A program made the translations under genes and the position numbers. The notes under the pieces were generated by a model that did not search any database, was not told where the DNA came from, and worked only from the letters and a program-made list of their open reading frames with translations. A DNA stretch of 64,000 nucleotides from Clostridiaceae bacterium (lineage in GTDB: Bacteria; Bacillota; Clostridia; DSM-8532), in the NCBI GenBank assembly GCA_012728015.1, contig JAAYFY010000010.1, forward strand, positions 1 to 64,000. Direction: 5' to 3'. Below, in pieces: positions 17,765 through 28,906 of this stretch (positions within the stretch are counted from its first letter, which is position 1; the number at the start of each line of letters is the position of its first letter).

Positions 17765-18844
17765 ATGGACAAGGCGTATCAGGCAGGTGATCTGAGCCGG
17801 ATCAGCAATTATTTACCGGACCGTATAAAGAGGGTTGTGGACAGGATCAGCCCTGAGATGGCTTTGTGTCTCGAAGAGTTGAGGATAAACGCGGGCATCC
17901 CTCTCGTGGGAGTATTCAGCGGCCTTGACTGCTTCATTGCCGAAGACGGGTCCTTCACAGACAAACCCGAAACAGCCTTCCATGCTGGCCGCGAAGAAGT
18001 AGAAGAGCTTTTCTACAGGCTCTGCGAGCATTCGGTATACGCCTATCAGGAGGATATTGCCCGGGGGTTTCTTACCCTTAAGGGCGGCTGCAGGGCGGGC
18101 ATCTGCGGCAGGGTTGTATACCAGGGACAAACCATTAAAGGGCTGAAGGATATCTCATCGGTCTGCATACGTGTTTCAAGGGAATTGAAGGGCTGCGCGG
18201 AGGAGGTCTTCCCCTTCATAAGGTCAGGCAGACATGATATCTGCAATACCATGGTCATCTCGCCGCCCAGATGCGGGAAAACCACCATACTGAGGGATCT
18301 CTGCCGGATCATAAGCACCGGATCGAGAAAGGCCGACTTTGCCGGGCTGCGTACCGTCATAGTGGACGAACGATCAGAGATCGCAGCCTGTTACAGGGGT
18401 GTTGCCCAAAATGATTGCGGGCCGAGGACCGACGTTCTGGATGGATGCAGAAAGCCCGAAGGCATTGAAATGGCGCTAAGGGGTATGTCACCGGCCGTCA
18501 TCGTGGTGGATGAGCTTGGTTCAAGGCAGGATGCGGAGAGCGTAAGAATGGCATGGAATGCCGGCGCCAGGATTATTGCCACAGCCCACGCCTATGATAT
18601 CTCAGATCTCAGGGAGCGGTTGGGCTTTGGCATGCTGATCGGTAAAGGAGGTTTTGAACGCTATGTCGTCCTTGGGATACGGGATGGTAAAAGATGGATA
18701 AAGGTGACTGATGCTTATGGGAACCAGCTATATCACAATAATCAGACTCCTGGGATGCCTTATGGTATTCTTCGGATGCTCAGCCATGGGGATGATGCTG
18801 TCTGCGAGGCTGAAAGCCAGGCAGCTTGCGTTCCGGAAGCTTAA
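17765..18844 (+). CDS. spoIIIAA: Stage III sporulation protein AA, ATPase
   Basis: SpoIIIAA resembles secretion ATPases (VirB11/GspE type) and is thought to power the SpoIIIA-SpoIIQ channel from the mother cell side. Walker A is SPPRCGKTTILRD (about residue 168), Walker B VIVVDELGSRQDAE, with IVDERSEIAAC between. At 359 residues it is longer than the roughly 310 of Bacillus; the extra tail (about 45 residues) is encoded in the 134 nt that overlap spoIIIAB in another frame. ATG 17765 has AAGGT 8 nt upstream. First gene of an eight-gene operon in the standard order. Confidence 0.94.
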   Translation: MDKAYQAGDLSRISNYLPDRIKRVVDRISPEMALCLEELRINAGIPLVGVFSGLDCFIAEDGSFTDKPETAFHAGREEVEELFYRLCEHSVYAYQEDIARGFLTLKGGCRAGICGRVVYQGQTIKGLKDISSVCIRVSRELKGCAEEVFPFIRSGRHDICNTMVISPPRCGKTTILRDLCRIISTGSRKADFAGLRTVIVDERSEIAACYRGVAQNDCGPRTDVLDGCRKPEGIEMALRGMSPAVIVVDELGSRQDAESVRMAWNAGARIIATAHAYDISDLRERLGFGMLIGKGGFERYVVLGIRDGKRWIKVTDAYGNQLYHNNQTPGMPYGILRMLSHGDDAVCEAESQAACVPEA

Positions 18845-19256
18845 GGATATCCTCCTGTTTCTGGAAAATGAGATGTGCGCCTTGGGGAAACCTCTCAACA
18901 AGGTCTTTGAGGATCTGGCAAAAGGCAATTATGGAGGTGTCTGGACCCCGGTGTTCCACCGTTCGGGCAGCATATTGAAAGAGCAAAGCCTGGATGCGGG
19001 AAGCGCATGGAGGATAGCCCTGGAGGAGGCCGCGGCGGCCCTGCCCCTGGCCTGTGAAGACTTGGACCTCCTTAAGGATTTCGGGGAATTGCTTGGAAAG
19101 TCGGACCGTGAGATGCAACAGGCGGTCTTGAATATGGAAAAGGAAAAACTGTCGGCCATGGAGCAAAAAGCAAAAGAAGCCGCAGAAACAACCGGCAGGC
19201 TGTACCGCAATCTTGGGGCGCTATTAGGTGCTGCCATGGTTATTCTGCTGATATAG
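18711..19256 (+). CDS. spoIIIAB: Stage III sporulation protein AB
   Basis: SpoIIIAB is a membrane protein of the mother-cell half of the feeding channel, related to GspF-type platform proteins. It has an N-terminal membrane segment (about 8-30), a helical middle with FRKLKDILLFLENEM, and a C-terminal membrane segment ending LLGAAMVILLI. It has 181 residues; Bacillus has 171. The start at 18711 (or ATG 18717) follows AAAGGTG and keeps the whole first membrane segment, so the 134-nt overlap with spoIIIAA appears real. Confidence 0.9.
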   Translation: MLMGTSYITIIRLLGCLMVFFGCSAMGMMLSARLKARQLAFRKLKDILLFLENEMCALGKPLNKVFEDLAKGNYGGVWTPVFHRSGSILKEQSLDAGSAWRIALEEAAAALPLACEDLDLLKDFGELLGKSDREMQQAVLNMEKEKLSAMEQKAKEAAETTGRLYRNLGALLGAAMVILLI

Positions 19257-19266
19257 GAGCAAGGCA

Positions 19267-19461
19267 ATGGATGTGGATTTGATCTTCAAAATTGCAGCCA
19301 TAGGCATTCTGGTGTCTATACTGAATATTGTGCTAAACAAGTCCGGCAGGGAAGAGCAGGCCATGATGACCACCCTTGCTGGTCTTGTTGTCGTGTTGAT
19401 GCTGGTAGTCAGGGAGATTGCAAACCTGTTTGACACCGTGAAAGCGTTGTTCGGGTTTTAA
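19267..19461 (+). CDS. spoIIIAC: Stage III sporulation protein AC
   Basis: A 64-residue protein with two membrane helices, residues 5-25 and 34-56, separated by the typical loop LNKSGREEQA. Part of the SpoIIIA channel in the outer forespore membrane. It lies 10 nt after spoIIIAB, with GGAG before the ATG. Length and sequence match the family. Confidence 0.93.
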   Translation: MDVDLIFKIAAIGILVSILNIVLNKSGREEQAMMTTLAGLVVVLMLVVREIANLFDTVKALFGF

Positions 19462-19505
19462 CCGGGAACGGCGCCTGAGCCGGCATTTGGAAGGGTGATG
19501 CTGCT

Positions 19506-19895
19506 ATGGAAACCGAATTGGTCAGAATTGCGGGGATCGGTATTGTGGGCGCTGTCCTCGCGGTTTTGATTTCGGAAAAGAAGCCTGAAATGGGCATGCT
19601 GATCGGGCTGGCGTTTGGAGCCCTGGCCTTGGTGCTGGTGGCCGGCAAAGCCAGCGCGGTAATTAAGCTTATCAATGACAGCGTTGACAAGTCGGGAATA
19701 GACGCCAAACTCATCGTGCCGGTACTGAAGGTTACGGGGATGGCGTATGTAACCCAGTTCGCTGTGGATGCTTGCAGGGACGCGGGACAGAACAGCATAG
19801 CGTCCAAGATAGAAATAGCCGGAAAGATCATGATGCTTGCTGTGGCAGCGCCGATTGCCACGGCGCTTATCAGGATGATTACCACCATCATATGA
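19506..19895 (+). CDS. spoIIIAD: Stage III sporulation protein AD
   Basis: A 129-residue membrane protein with about four helices and little soluble part, homologous to SpoIIIAC in its first half. Visible are an N-terminal helix with GIGIVGAVLAVLI, the loop SEKKPEMG, and a C-terminal helix ending IRMITTII. It belongs to the mother-cell channel complex. Its stop overlaps the spoIIIAE start (ATGA), indicating coupled translation. Confidence 0.93.
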   Translation: METELVRIAGIGIVGAVLAVLISEKKPEMGMLIGLAFGALALVLVAGKASAVIKLINDSVDKSGIDAKLIVPVLKVTGMAYVTQFAVDACRDAGQNSIASKIEIAGKIMMLAVAAPIATALIRMITTII

Positions 19896-21118
19896 GCTTA
19901 TTGGTGAGGGCACTGAAGATGGCGAAATACGCGAAGATGTGCTTAAAACGGATCGGAAAGACGTGCCTGGCATTCCTTGTATCGATATGGCTGGTCATGC
20001 CGCAGTCTGTTCTTGCTGAGGACGGCACTGACGTTGGGATCAGGCAGCGGATCCTGGATGGCCAGTTGAACAATGACGAGGTCAATGCCATCAGGAAGGC
20101 GGTGGACCGGGCATTGGACGATGCCGGGGATTTTGACTGCGATTTAAGCGTGGATGAAATACTGGAAAACGCGGCAATGGGCAGGCCAATGGACCGCCTG
20201 GACGGGCTTCTTTCAGCCCTGCTTGGCCTTTTGGGGAAGGAACTTAAGAATAACGTCATTTTAGTTATGGAACTGTTTGCCGTCATGCTGCTGGCTGCCT
20301 TGTTTAAAGGGCTGCAGCCCATTGATGGAGGGATTTCCGGCGAAGCGGCGAAACTGGCCGTAAACGGCGCGCTGGCTGTTATAGCTGCGGCCAGTTTCGG
20401 AGGCCTGGTGCATATGGTCCAGGAAACCATAGAGTCCATGCAGATCCTGGCATCTGTCGCAATGCCGGCGTTGTACGCCATGATGGCGGCATCCGGGCAG
20501 GTTGTTTCGGCCACAGCCCTCCAGCCGCTGGCGCTCATCGGGGTCAATGCGGCCTGTCATCTTTTTAAAACCGTCCTGCTCCCACTGGCAGTGATGGCGG
20601 GGGTTTTGTTCCTGGTGGACAGCATTTCGGATCGGTTCAGGCTGAAGAACCTGGCGAAGCTGCTAAAGACGATAACCGTATGGATAACCGGAGCCATAAC
20701 CCTGGTGTTTGCTATCGCGGTAAACCTGCAGAAGGTATCGGGAAGCGCCGTGGACGCGGCAGCCGTAAAAACCGCCAAATTCGCCATCGGGACGCTGGTG
20801 CCCGTAGCGGGAAAGAATATGTCCGATGCCGCTGAAACCATCCTGGCATGCACATACGCTGTGAGAAAAGCGGCCGGAGTGGTGACGGTTATAGGATTAG
20901 GCATCATATTTGCCTTACCGTTTATAAAGGTGCTGGTGGTCATGTTGGTCTACCGGCTTGCGGCTGCTTTTGGAGCCCCGCTGGGAAATGACAATATCTG
21001 CGGCGCCCTTGAGGAAACTGCCGGATGCATGTCTGTCATGATAGGAATAATGGGCGCTTCATTGTTTGTCCTGGTCCTTTTAACAGGGACACTGATGAGC
21101 GGCACAGGATTCGCGTAA
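19892..21118 (+). CDS. spoIIIAE: Stage III sporulation protein AE
   Basis: A polytopic membrane protein of the SpoIIIA channel. A signal sequence (about 17-42, ending PQSVLA before EDG) is followed by a soluble stretch and about eight hydrophobic helices. The open frame extends 40 codons upstream inside spoIIIAD, but that part is out-of-frame spoIIIAD sequence; ATG 19892 gives an ATGA junction and 408 residues, near the usual 400. An ATG at 19919 is a less likely alternative. Confidence 0.92.
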   Translation: MSLLVRALKMAKYAKMCLKRIGKTCLAFLVSIWLVMPQSVLAEDGTDVGIRQRILDGQLNNDEVNAIRKAVDRALDDAGDFDCDLSVDEILENAAMGRPMDRLDGLLSALLGLLGKELKNNVILVMELFAVMLLAALFKGLQPIDGGISGEAAKLAVNGALAVIAAASFGGLVHMVQETIESMQILASVAMPALYAMMAASGQVVSATALQPLALIGVNAACHLFKTVLLPLAVMAGVLFLVDSISDRFRLKNLAKLLKTITVWITGAITLVFAIAVNLQKVSGSAVDAAAVKTAKFAIGTLVPVAGKNMSDAAETILACTYAVRKAAGVVTVIGLGIIFALPFIKVLVVMLVYRLAAAFGAPLGNDNICGALEETAGCMSVMIGIMGASLFVLVLLTGTLMSGTGFA

Positions 21119-21133
21119 GATTGGGAAGGAGGC

Positions 21134-21700
21134 GTGGATTCCCTGGACGCGCTAAGAGTATGGGTCATCAGCTTGATAACCATATCGGTAATATGCTCCC
21201 TGGCAGAAAAGTTAGCGCCGGAGGGAGGGGTTAACAAATATGTGAAGCTTGTCTGCGGCTTGGTTGCAGCCATTGTTATAATTGGCCCTGCCGTAAGATT
21301 TCTCGGCGGTGATTTCAAAATACAAGAGGTGGCATGGAACGATTATATGACTATGTCTAAGGGGGAAATGGAAAAAAGGATACGGCGTCTGGAAGAGAAA
21401 GATGCCGGGGAGCTTCTGGAAATATACCGACAGTCTATAATCTCAGACGTGAAATACCGCTACCAGGGAGAAAAGGATTTCGTGGTCGCGGGAGTGGACC
21501 TGGTTCTCCAGGAAGATAACAGAAGCAGCGATTATGGGGCAATAAGAGAACTGTATATAAGGGTTAGTCCGCCTACGGGAAATGAGAAAGCGGCCTTTGG
21601 CCGTCTTGATGAGGACAGGATCAGGGCTGAATTGTCCCAGGCGCTGGGGATTGATAAAGACAGGATTATTGTGGACAGCAGCAACTTTAAAGGAAGGTGA
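21134..21700 (+). CDS. spoIIIAF: Stage III sporulation protein AF
   Basis: A membrane protein with two N-terminal helices (about 8-25 and 37-55) joined by the conserved KLAPEGGVNKYVKLV, and a soluble ring-forming-type domain at the C-terminus. It is a mother-cell channel component. The GTG start at 21134 follows GGAGG (21128-21132) by only one base, which is too close; an in-frame CTG at 21143 would have 10-nt spacing and aligns better with the Bacillus N-terminus. The start is therefore uncertain; 188 or 185 residues. Confidence 0.9.
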   Translation: MDSLDALRVWVISLITISVICSLAEKLAPEGGVNKYVKLVCGLVAAIVIIGPAVRFLGGDFKIQEVAWNDYMTMSKGEMEKRIRRLEEKDAGELLEIYRQSIISDVKYRYQGEKDFVVAGVDLVLQEDNRSSDYGAIRELYIRVSPPTGNEKAAFGRLDEDRIRAELSQALGIDKDRIIVDSSNFKGR

Positions 21701-21705
21701 GGGCG

Positions 21706-22302
21706 ATGAAAAGGCTGGCATCCTTTTTTGTAAGGCAAAAAAAAGAGGGGGAGAAAAAGAAACTGACCGCATTTGAAAATCTGGTCATAATTGTGGTGGT
21801 TGGAGTAATAATCATCTTAGCGGGTGGTCTTTTCTCAAGACCGGGAGGTTCGGGGGATGCATCGAGGGCAGCCGCTTCAGCGCCGGATACTGACCGGGAT
21901 CCGTTGTCCCAGGCGTCCAGCCTTATAGGCGAGGATATAATCATGAACCTTGAGAAGCGCCTGGCCGGCCTGCTTTCACAGGTAGAGGGGGCTGGCGCGG
22001 TTGAGGTCATGATCTATGCCGATTCAAGCAGCGAGATGGTGCCGGCATATAATGACCAGTTAAACAGTAGGAGCGATGAAGAAACCGGCAGGATATCCCT
22101 TGAAAGCAGCGAAAGGCGTGAACTGGCATTGTCGGGCGATGACAAACCAGTTATCCTCAGGGTGGAGATTCCTGAGATTAAAGGAGTTGTGGTGGTGGCT
22201 GAGGGAGCTGATGATTTCCTCGTCAAACAGGAGCTTAACAGCGCTGTCTGCACGCTCCTGGGCGTTCCCGAACACCGGGTCCGGATTCTTAAGCACAAAT
22301 AA
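21706..22302 (+). CDS. spoIIIAG: Stage III sporulation protein AG
   Basis: SpoIIIAG forms a large ring in the intermembrane space between mother cell and forespore. The 198-residue protein has a basic N-terminus, one membrane segment (about 24-44) and a periplasm-facing domain with the ring-building fold, including VPEHRVRILKHK at the end. An upstream in-frame GTG at 21697 exists, but ATG 21706 fits the RBS GGAAGGTGAGGG better. It overlaps nothing and sits 5 nt after spoIIIAF. Confidence 0.92.
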   Translation: MKRLASFFVRQKKEGEKKKLTAFENLVIIVVVGVIIILAGGLFSRPGGSGDASRAAASAPDTDRDPLSQASSLIGEDIIMNLEKRLAGLLSQVEGAGAVEVMIYADSSSEMVPAYNDQLNSRSDEETGRISLESSERRELALSGDDKPVILRVEIPEIKGVVVVAEGADDFLVKQELNSAVCTLLGVPEHRVRILKHK

Positions 22303-22330
22303 TCGGTATGCTTGGTTTGGAGGGGAAGGT

Positions 22331-22912
22331 ATGAAAAGAAAACAGATTATTGTCCTTGGGCTTGTTCTGGTCATTACCGCTGTCGGCATATTGCAGTATC
22401 ATTCGGGAGGCTCGGGGGATTCGGGCGACCTGGCCATGACCGGAAACTATTATTTTGCCGATGGTGATGAAGAACCGGAGGACATTCCGGGAGCGGCTGT
22501 ATATGTAAAAGGCGAGGATGACCTGGATCAGGCGCTGGAAGCATCAAAGGACGCCATCTATTCGGGCTATTTCGCCGAGGCCAGGCTGGAACGCGACAGG
22601 GCCAGGAGCAGGCAGAAAGAAGAACTCAGATCCCTGGCGGAAAGCGGCGATACGGCCAACGCCGCCACCCTGCTGGCCCAGGAGAAACTTGTGGACGTAA
22701 TAAACCGGTGCGAACTGGAAACCACTATGGAAACACTGATAAAGCAAAGGGGGTTTGCGGATGCGCTGGTTTATATAAGCGATACCGACTATATTGATGT
22801 CATCGTCAATGCCAGCAGCCTGTCATCCCAGCAGGTAGCCGTCATAAGCGACATAGTGGTCCGGCATGCGCAGGTGCCCATGGAAAATATCACGGTAAAG
22901 AATGTCAACTGA
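22331..22912 (+). CDS. spoIIIAH: Stage III sporulation protein AH
   Basis: SpoIIIAH anchors the mother-cell side of the channel and binds SpoIIQ across the intermembrane space. It has an N-terminal membrane helix (residues 5-22), a variable linker, and the C-terminal ring-building domain with AATLLAQEKLVDVINRCELE and VIVNASSLSSQQVAVISDIV. ATG 22331 follows GGAGGGGAAGGT; the open frame extends 85 codons upstream within spoIIIAG without relevance. It has 193 residues. It is the last gene of the operon, closed by the hairpin at 22950. Confidence 0.94.
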   Translation: MKRKQIIVLGLVLVITAVGILQYHSGGSGDSGDLAMTGNYYFADGDEEPEDIPGAAVYVKGEDDLDQALEASKDAIYSGYFAEARLERDRARSRQKEELRSLAESGDTANAATLLAQEKLVDVINRCELETTMETLIKQRGFADALVYISDTDYIDVIVNASSLSSQQVAVISDIVVRHAQVPMENITVKNVN

Positions 22913-22949
22913 AGTGTGGCCGGGTATAAAAAGAATATGCGAAACAAAA

Positions 22950-22970
22950 AAACGTACATTAAGTACGTTT
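22950..22970. terminator. Bidirectional terminator, spoIIIAH / rpsT
   Basis: Perfect 8-bp stem AAACGTAC / GTACGTTT with loop ATTAA. A T-rich tail follows on the plus strand and a longer T-run follows on the minus strand, so it can end both the spoIIIA operon and rpsT. Confidence 0.8.
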
Positions 22971-23002
22971 ATTCTTTGTTATGTGAATATGCCCCGGAAG
23001 TA

Positions 23003-23263
23003 TCAGACTGAAGCCTTATAGGCCTTCATGAGTTGTGACTTCTTTCTGGAGGCGGTATTCCTGTGTATAACCTTCTTTGCGGCTGCCTGGTCCAGCTTTT
23101 TTATGGCGGCCTTGAGCAGCGCTTCAGAATTGTCTGCCTTGGAATCCAGGGCTTCGCGATAACGGCGGATGGCCGTTCTGAGCTCGGATTTCTTCATCTT
23201 GTTCCGCAAGCGTTTGGCCTGGGAAACCTTGACCCTTTTCATCGCAGACTTGATATTGGGCAT
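23003..23263 (-). CDS. rpsT: Small ribosomal subunit protein S20
   Basis: Ribosomal protein bS20, which binds 16S rRNA early in 30S assembly. The protein is 86 residues, highly basic and helical, starting MPNIKSAMKRVKVSQAKR. ATG at 23263 has an excellent RBS, AGGAGGTG, 7 nt away; the frame extends to a GTG inside the RBS, which is not used. It is monocistronic, divergent from gpr as is common in clostridia, with a promoter at 23300-23328. Confidence 0.96.
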   Translation of the reverse strand: MPNIKSAMKRVKVSQAKRLRNKMKKSELRTAIRRYREALDSKADNSEALLKAAIKKLDQAAAKKVIHRNTASRKKSQLMKAYKASV

Positions 23264-23299
23264 CTGATTCACCTCCTGAGCGTTAAGTCAACATCCAAT

Positions 23300-23328
23300 A
23301 TATTAACACGAACCATGTCACAATGCAA
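23300..23328 (-). promoter_or_regulatory. Sigma-A promoter of rpsT
   Basis: On the minus strand TTGCAT (23328-23323) and TAATAT (23305-23300) are 17 nt apart, about 37 nt before the rpsT start. The rest of 23330-23520 before gpr shows a CATAATA at 23473 but no matching sigma-G -35. Confidence 0.45.
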
Positions 23329-23523
23329 CATCTTTTTAGTGATATCCTGGTGGCCTCCCGTTCTCTTTATGCCCCTTTCGCATTCCTGTCCATACGCCGG
23401 GAGCGGTTTTTCCGGCGTGTCGCCTCTGGTATTCAGGCGCGGCACGACCGGGATGAAAAAACAGAAATGGTTCATAATAAGCACGGGGCATTAACCAGAA
23501 TTAAATGAAAGGCATGTGTTGCT

Positions 23524-24522
23524 ATGACCAAACCAGTGAGAAGCATTCGTACCGATATGGCCGACGAATCCCGCGCCGCGGGACCGGGACCAAGGATGAT
23601 ACAGCAGCAGGGTGTGCAGGACGGTATCCGTGTGGAGCAGGGTGGAGACGAGCAGGTCAGCATAACCCGGGTTCACGTGATATCTCCGCTGGGCGAGCAG
23701 AATACCGGAAAACCCATGGGTACCTATGTGACCATGGATATGCAGGCAATCCGCGAACGGAGCAGGGATCTCTATGAGAAAGCATGCAGGCTGCTGGCCA
23801 AAGAGCTTGAAAACATGATTAAGATCAATGACAGGGATACCGTGCTGGTGGTAGGGCTTGGCAACTGGAATGTCACAGCGGATTCCCTGGGACCCAGAGT
23901 ATGCTCCCATCTCATGGTAACACGACACCTGCACGAATTCCTGCCCGAAGAAGTGGATGACGGCGTAAGGCCGGTCTGCGCCTTGGCCCCGGGGGTCCTG
24001 GGACTGACAGGGATTGAGACCGGACATATTATCAAGGGTGTGGTGGAACAGATCAAACCGGCGCTGGTCATCGCAGTGGATGCCCTGGCATCCAGGAACA
24101 TGAACAGGGTAAACGCCTCTGTCCAGTTGGCCAATACCGGCATCGCACCGGGTTCGGGCATAGGAAACAAGCGTATGGCTATCGCCCAGGAAACCCTTGG
24201 AGTGCCGGTCATCGCCATAGGTATTCCCACCGTTGTGGATGCGGCCACGATCGTCAGCGACACCATTGATCTTCTGATGGAGGGCATGAAGCAGCAGAGC
24301 CCGCCCGACAGCGGCCTGTACAGGATGCTCTCCAGTATCGACCTTAATGAGAAATACCAGACCATCATTAACATCCTGGAACCCTATTCCGGAAACCTGG
24401 TGGTCACACCCAAGGACACCGATGAGATAGTGGAGTTTCTTTCCAAGATGGTGGCAAACGGCATCAACATGGCACTCCACAAGAACATTGACGCCAAGGA
24501 TGTGGACCGTTTCATCCAATAG
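23524..24522 (+). CDS. gpr: GPR spore endopeptidase
   Basis: Aspartic-type protease that cleaves alpha/beta-type SASPs early in germination, freeing the DNA and supplying amino acids. It is made as an inactive zymogen in the forespore. The 332-residue protein has the N-terminal RTDMADE segment where processing occurs, then VVGLGNWNVTADSLGPRV, APGVLGLTGIETG, AVDALASRNMNRVNASVQ and GNKRMAIAQETLGVP, all typical of the family. RBS GAAAGG precedes ATG 23524. Its substrate type is encoded at 40437-40667. No spoIIP follows, unlike in Bacillus. Confidence 0.96.
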   Translation: MTKPVRSIRTDMADESRAAGPGPRMIQQQGVQDGIRVEQGGDEQVSITRVHVISPLGEQNTGKPMGTYVTMDMQAIRERSRDLYEKACRLLAKELENMIKINDRDTVLVVGLGNWNVTADSLGPRVCSHLMVTRHLHEFLPEEVDDGVRPVCALAPGVLGLTGIETGHIIKGVVEQIKPALVIAVDALASRNMNRVNASVQLANTGIAPGSGIGNKRMAIAQETLGVPVIAIGIPTVVDAATIVSDTIDLLMEGMKQQSPPDSGLYRMLSSIDLNEKYQTIINILEPYSGNLVVTPKDTDEIVEFLSKMVANGINMALHKNIDAKDVDRFIQ

Positions 24523-24615
24523 GATGCCGGCGCGGCAAATGCCTGTTCCCCGCCGCGGACCTGCAGGACAAGAGGACAGCAGCCGCCTTTATCTCATTCT
24601 CGCAGGAAGTTTCGG

Positions 24616-24641
24616 CGCCTTATCGCAAGGCGACCTTGTTT
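24616..24641 (+). terminator. Terminator candidate after gpr
   Basis: Stem CGCCTT (24616-24621) with AAGGCG (24627-24632), loop ATCGC, followed by ACCTTGTTTTA. The stem is short. It lies in the 289-nt spacer 24523-24811, whose remainder is GC-rich, with no gene that I can support. Confidence 0.45.
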
Positions 24642-24756
24642 TACGGGATCCCTTCCCTGGCGCTGCTCTACCCTTCACTTCGGCCGGCCCGCGCCCGGCA
24701 TTGGTCTTTTTGCCTTAACAGGCTGAATATGGCACTCAAGTTGTACTATATTTTAC

Positions 24757-24784
24757 GCATATTTTATAGTATTATGGTTATACA
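24757..24784 (+). promoter_or_regulatory. Possible sigma-E promoter of the amidase gene
   Basis: GCATATT (24757-24763) matches the sigma-E -35 exactly and TATACA (24779-24784) resembles the -10 CATACA, 15 nt apart, about 27 nt before the gene. The -10 has mismatches, so this is tentative. Confidence 0.35.
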
Positions 24785-24811
24785 GCTACGTTACAGGAGT
24801 GATACATAATA

Positions 24812-27728
<2,917 letters not shown>

Positions 27729-27753
27729 TGGGCGGACGGCAAAACTTTCGACG

Positions 27754-27786
27754 GTTTATACTCGATAAATATTATAGAGTATAAAC
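27754..27786. promoter_or_regulatory. Perfect inverted repeat before the HD-GYP gene
   Basis: GTTTATACTC (27754-27763) and GAGTATAAAC (27777-27786) are exact inverted 10-mers around 13 nt. There is no T-run after it. A TATTAT at 27770-27775 within the loop could be a -10. It may be an operator for the HD-GYP gene or a hairpin ending ligA. Confidence 0.5.
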
Positions 27787-27810
27787 TAAAGACAAGGCAG
27801 GGGAGTCACG

Positions 27811-28878
27811 ATGAGCAGCAGGAGATTTGTTATCTCAGTGGATTCGTGCAGGCCGGGCATGCGCACCGCTGAGGCCATTTTCAATCAATATGGCGCGGTA
27901 ATCCTGTTTGAAAACACCATCCTTGACGAACATGCCATCGATCATCTCAGAAACATGGGTATCCAGTATATCCCTGTCTATGAGGAGAGTATGCTCTCGG
28001 TATCGGGCATGGATAAAGACTGGGCAATAACCGACGATGGATTTGGTTTTAATGTAAAATATGAACAGGATGTACATACCATAAAAAAGACCCTCACCGA
28101 CATATCATCCGGCAAGCGCCTGAACAGGGAAATCACCGATCAGATTGTGCACACAATGGTCGGCAGGCCGCAGCAAAACAGGCACATGGTTGATGCCGTC
28201 ATGCAGGTAAGAAGAATCGACGAATATACCTACTACCACTGCATGAATGTGGCCATGCTGTCCATGACCATAGCAAGGTGGATGAACTTTGATGATGCCA
28301 TGGTGAGAAGGTGTACCGAGGCGGGTCTTCTCCACGATGTGGGCAAGGCCAGGATACCGGTGGAGATCATCAATAAACCGGGCAAACTGACCGACAGTGA
28401 GTTTGAGGAGATGAAACGCCACTCGGAATATGGTTATATGATTGTTACACAGGACCGCAGGATCGACCACAACGTCGCTGTAGCCATTTTGACCCACCAT
28501 GAGAAGATGGATGGAAGCGGCTATCCCCTGGGCCTTACAGGCGACAAGATCAACCAGATTGCCAGGATTGTGGCCGTGGCTGACATCTTTGACGCCATGA
28601 CAGCCAACAGGGTATACAAGTACAAGGACACGCCCTTCAAGGTTTTCGAGCTCATGCAGCATAACAGTTTCGGCGTGCTTGACCCTTTGGTGCTCAACGC
28701 GTTTTTGAGTAACATGACCCACTACTATATCGGGTCCAAGGTCAGGCTCAGCACCGGTGAAACCGCCGAGGTGGTTTTCATGAACAGGCTGGATTTTTCA
28801 AGGCCGGTGGTCATGGTGGGCGACCGCTTCATTGATCTGGCTGTAACAAAGTCGGTTTCCATCGTGGAGTTCCTGTAG
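27811..28878 (+). CDS. HD-GYP domain protein, probable c-di-GMP phosphodiesterase
   Basis: The 355-residue protein has an N-terminal region (1-120, related to the DUF3391-type or other small domains seen ahead of HD-GYP) and a complete HD-GYP domain. Metal ligands are visible in HDVGK (H175, D176), the downstream [11 protein letters not shown] (GYP near 237) and [10 protein letters not shown]. The motif set is intact, so hydrolysis of cyclic di-GMP is likely; other cyclic dinucleotides are possible. ATG 27811 has RBS AGGGGAG. It lies 82 nt after ligA and just before two DUF881 genes. Confidence 0.87.
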   Translation: MSSRRFVISVDSCRPGMRTAEAIFNQYGAVILFENTILDEHAIDHLRNMGIQYIPVYEESMLSVSGMDKDWAITDDGFGFNVKYEQDVHTIKKTLTDISSGKRLNREITDQIVHTMVGRPQQNRHMVDAVMQVRRIDEYTYYHCMNVAMLSMTIARWMNFDDAMVRRCTEAGLLHDVGKARIPVEIINKPGKLTDSEFEEMKRHSEYGYMIVTQDRRIDHNVAVAILTHHEKMDGSGYPLGLTGDKINQIARIVAVADIFDAMTANRVYKYKDTPFKVFELMQHNSFGVLDPLVLNAFLSNMTHYYIGSKVRLSTGETAEVVFMNRLDFSRPVVMVGDRFIDLAVTKSVSIVEFL

Positions 28879-28906
28879 ATCGTCCTTAAGGAGCAGGCAT
28901 ATTTAT

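Noticed and set aside
23473-23479. CATAATA before gpr as a sigma-G -10
   Set aside because: No TGMATA lies 17-18 nt upstream.
24488-24718. A 76-codon plus-strand frame after gpr
   Set aside because: It starts inside gpr, has no RBS and no family features; it is noise in a GC-rich spacer.
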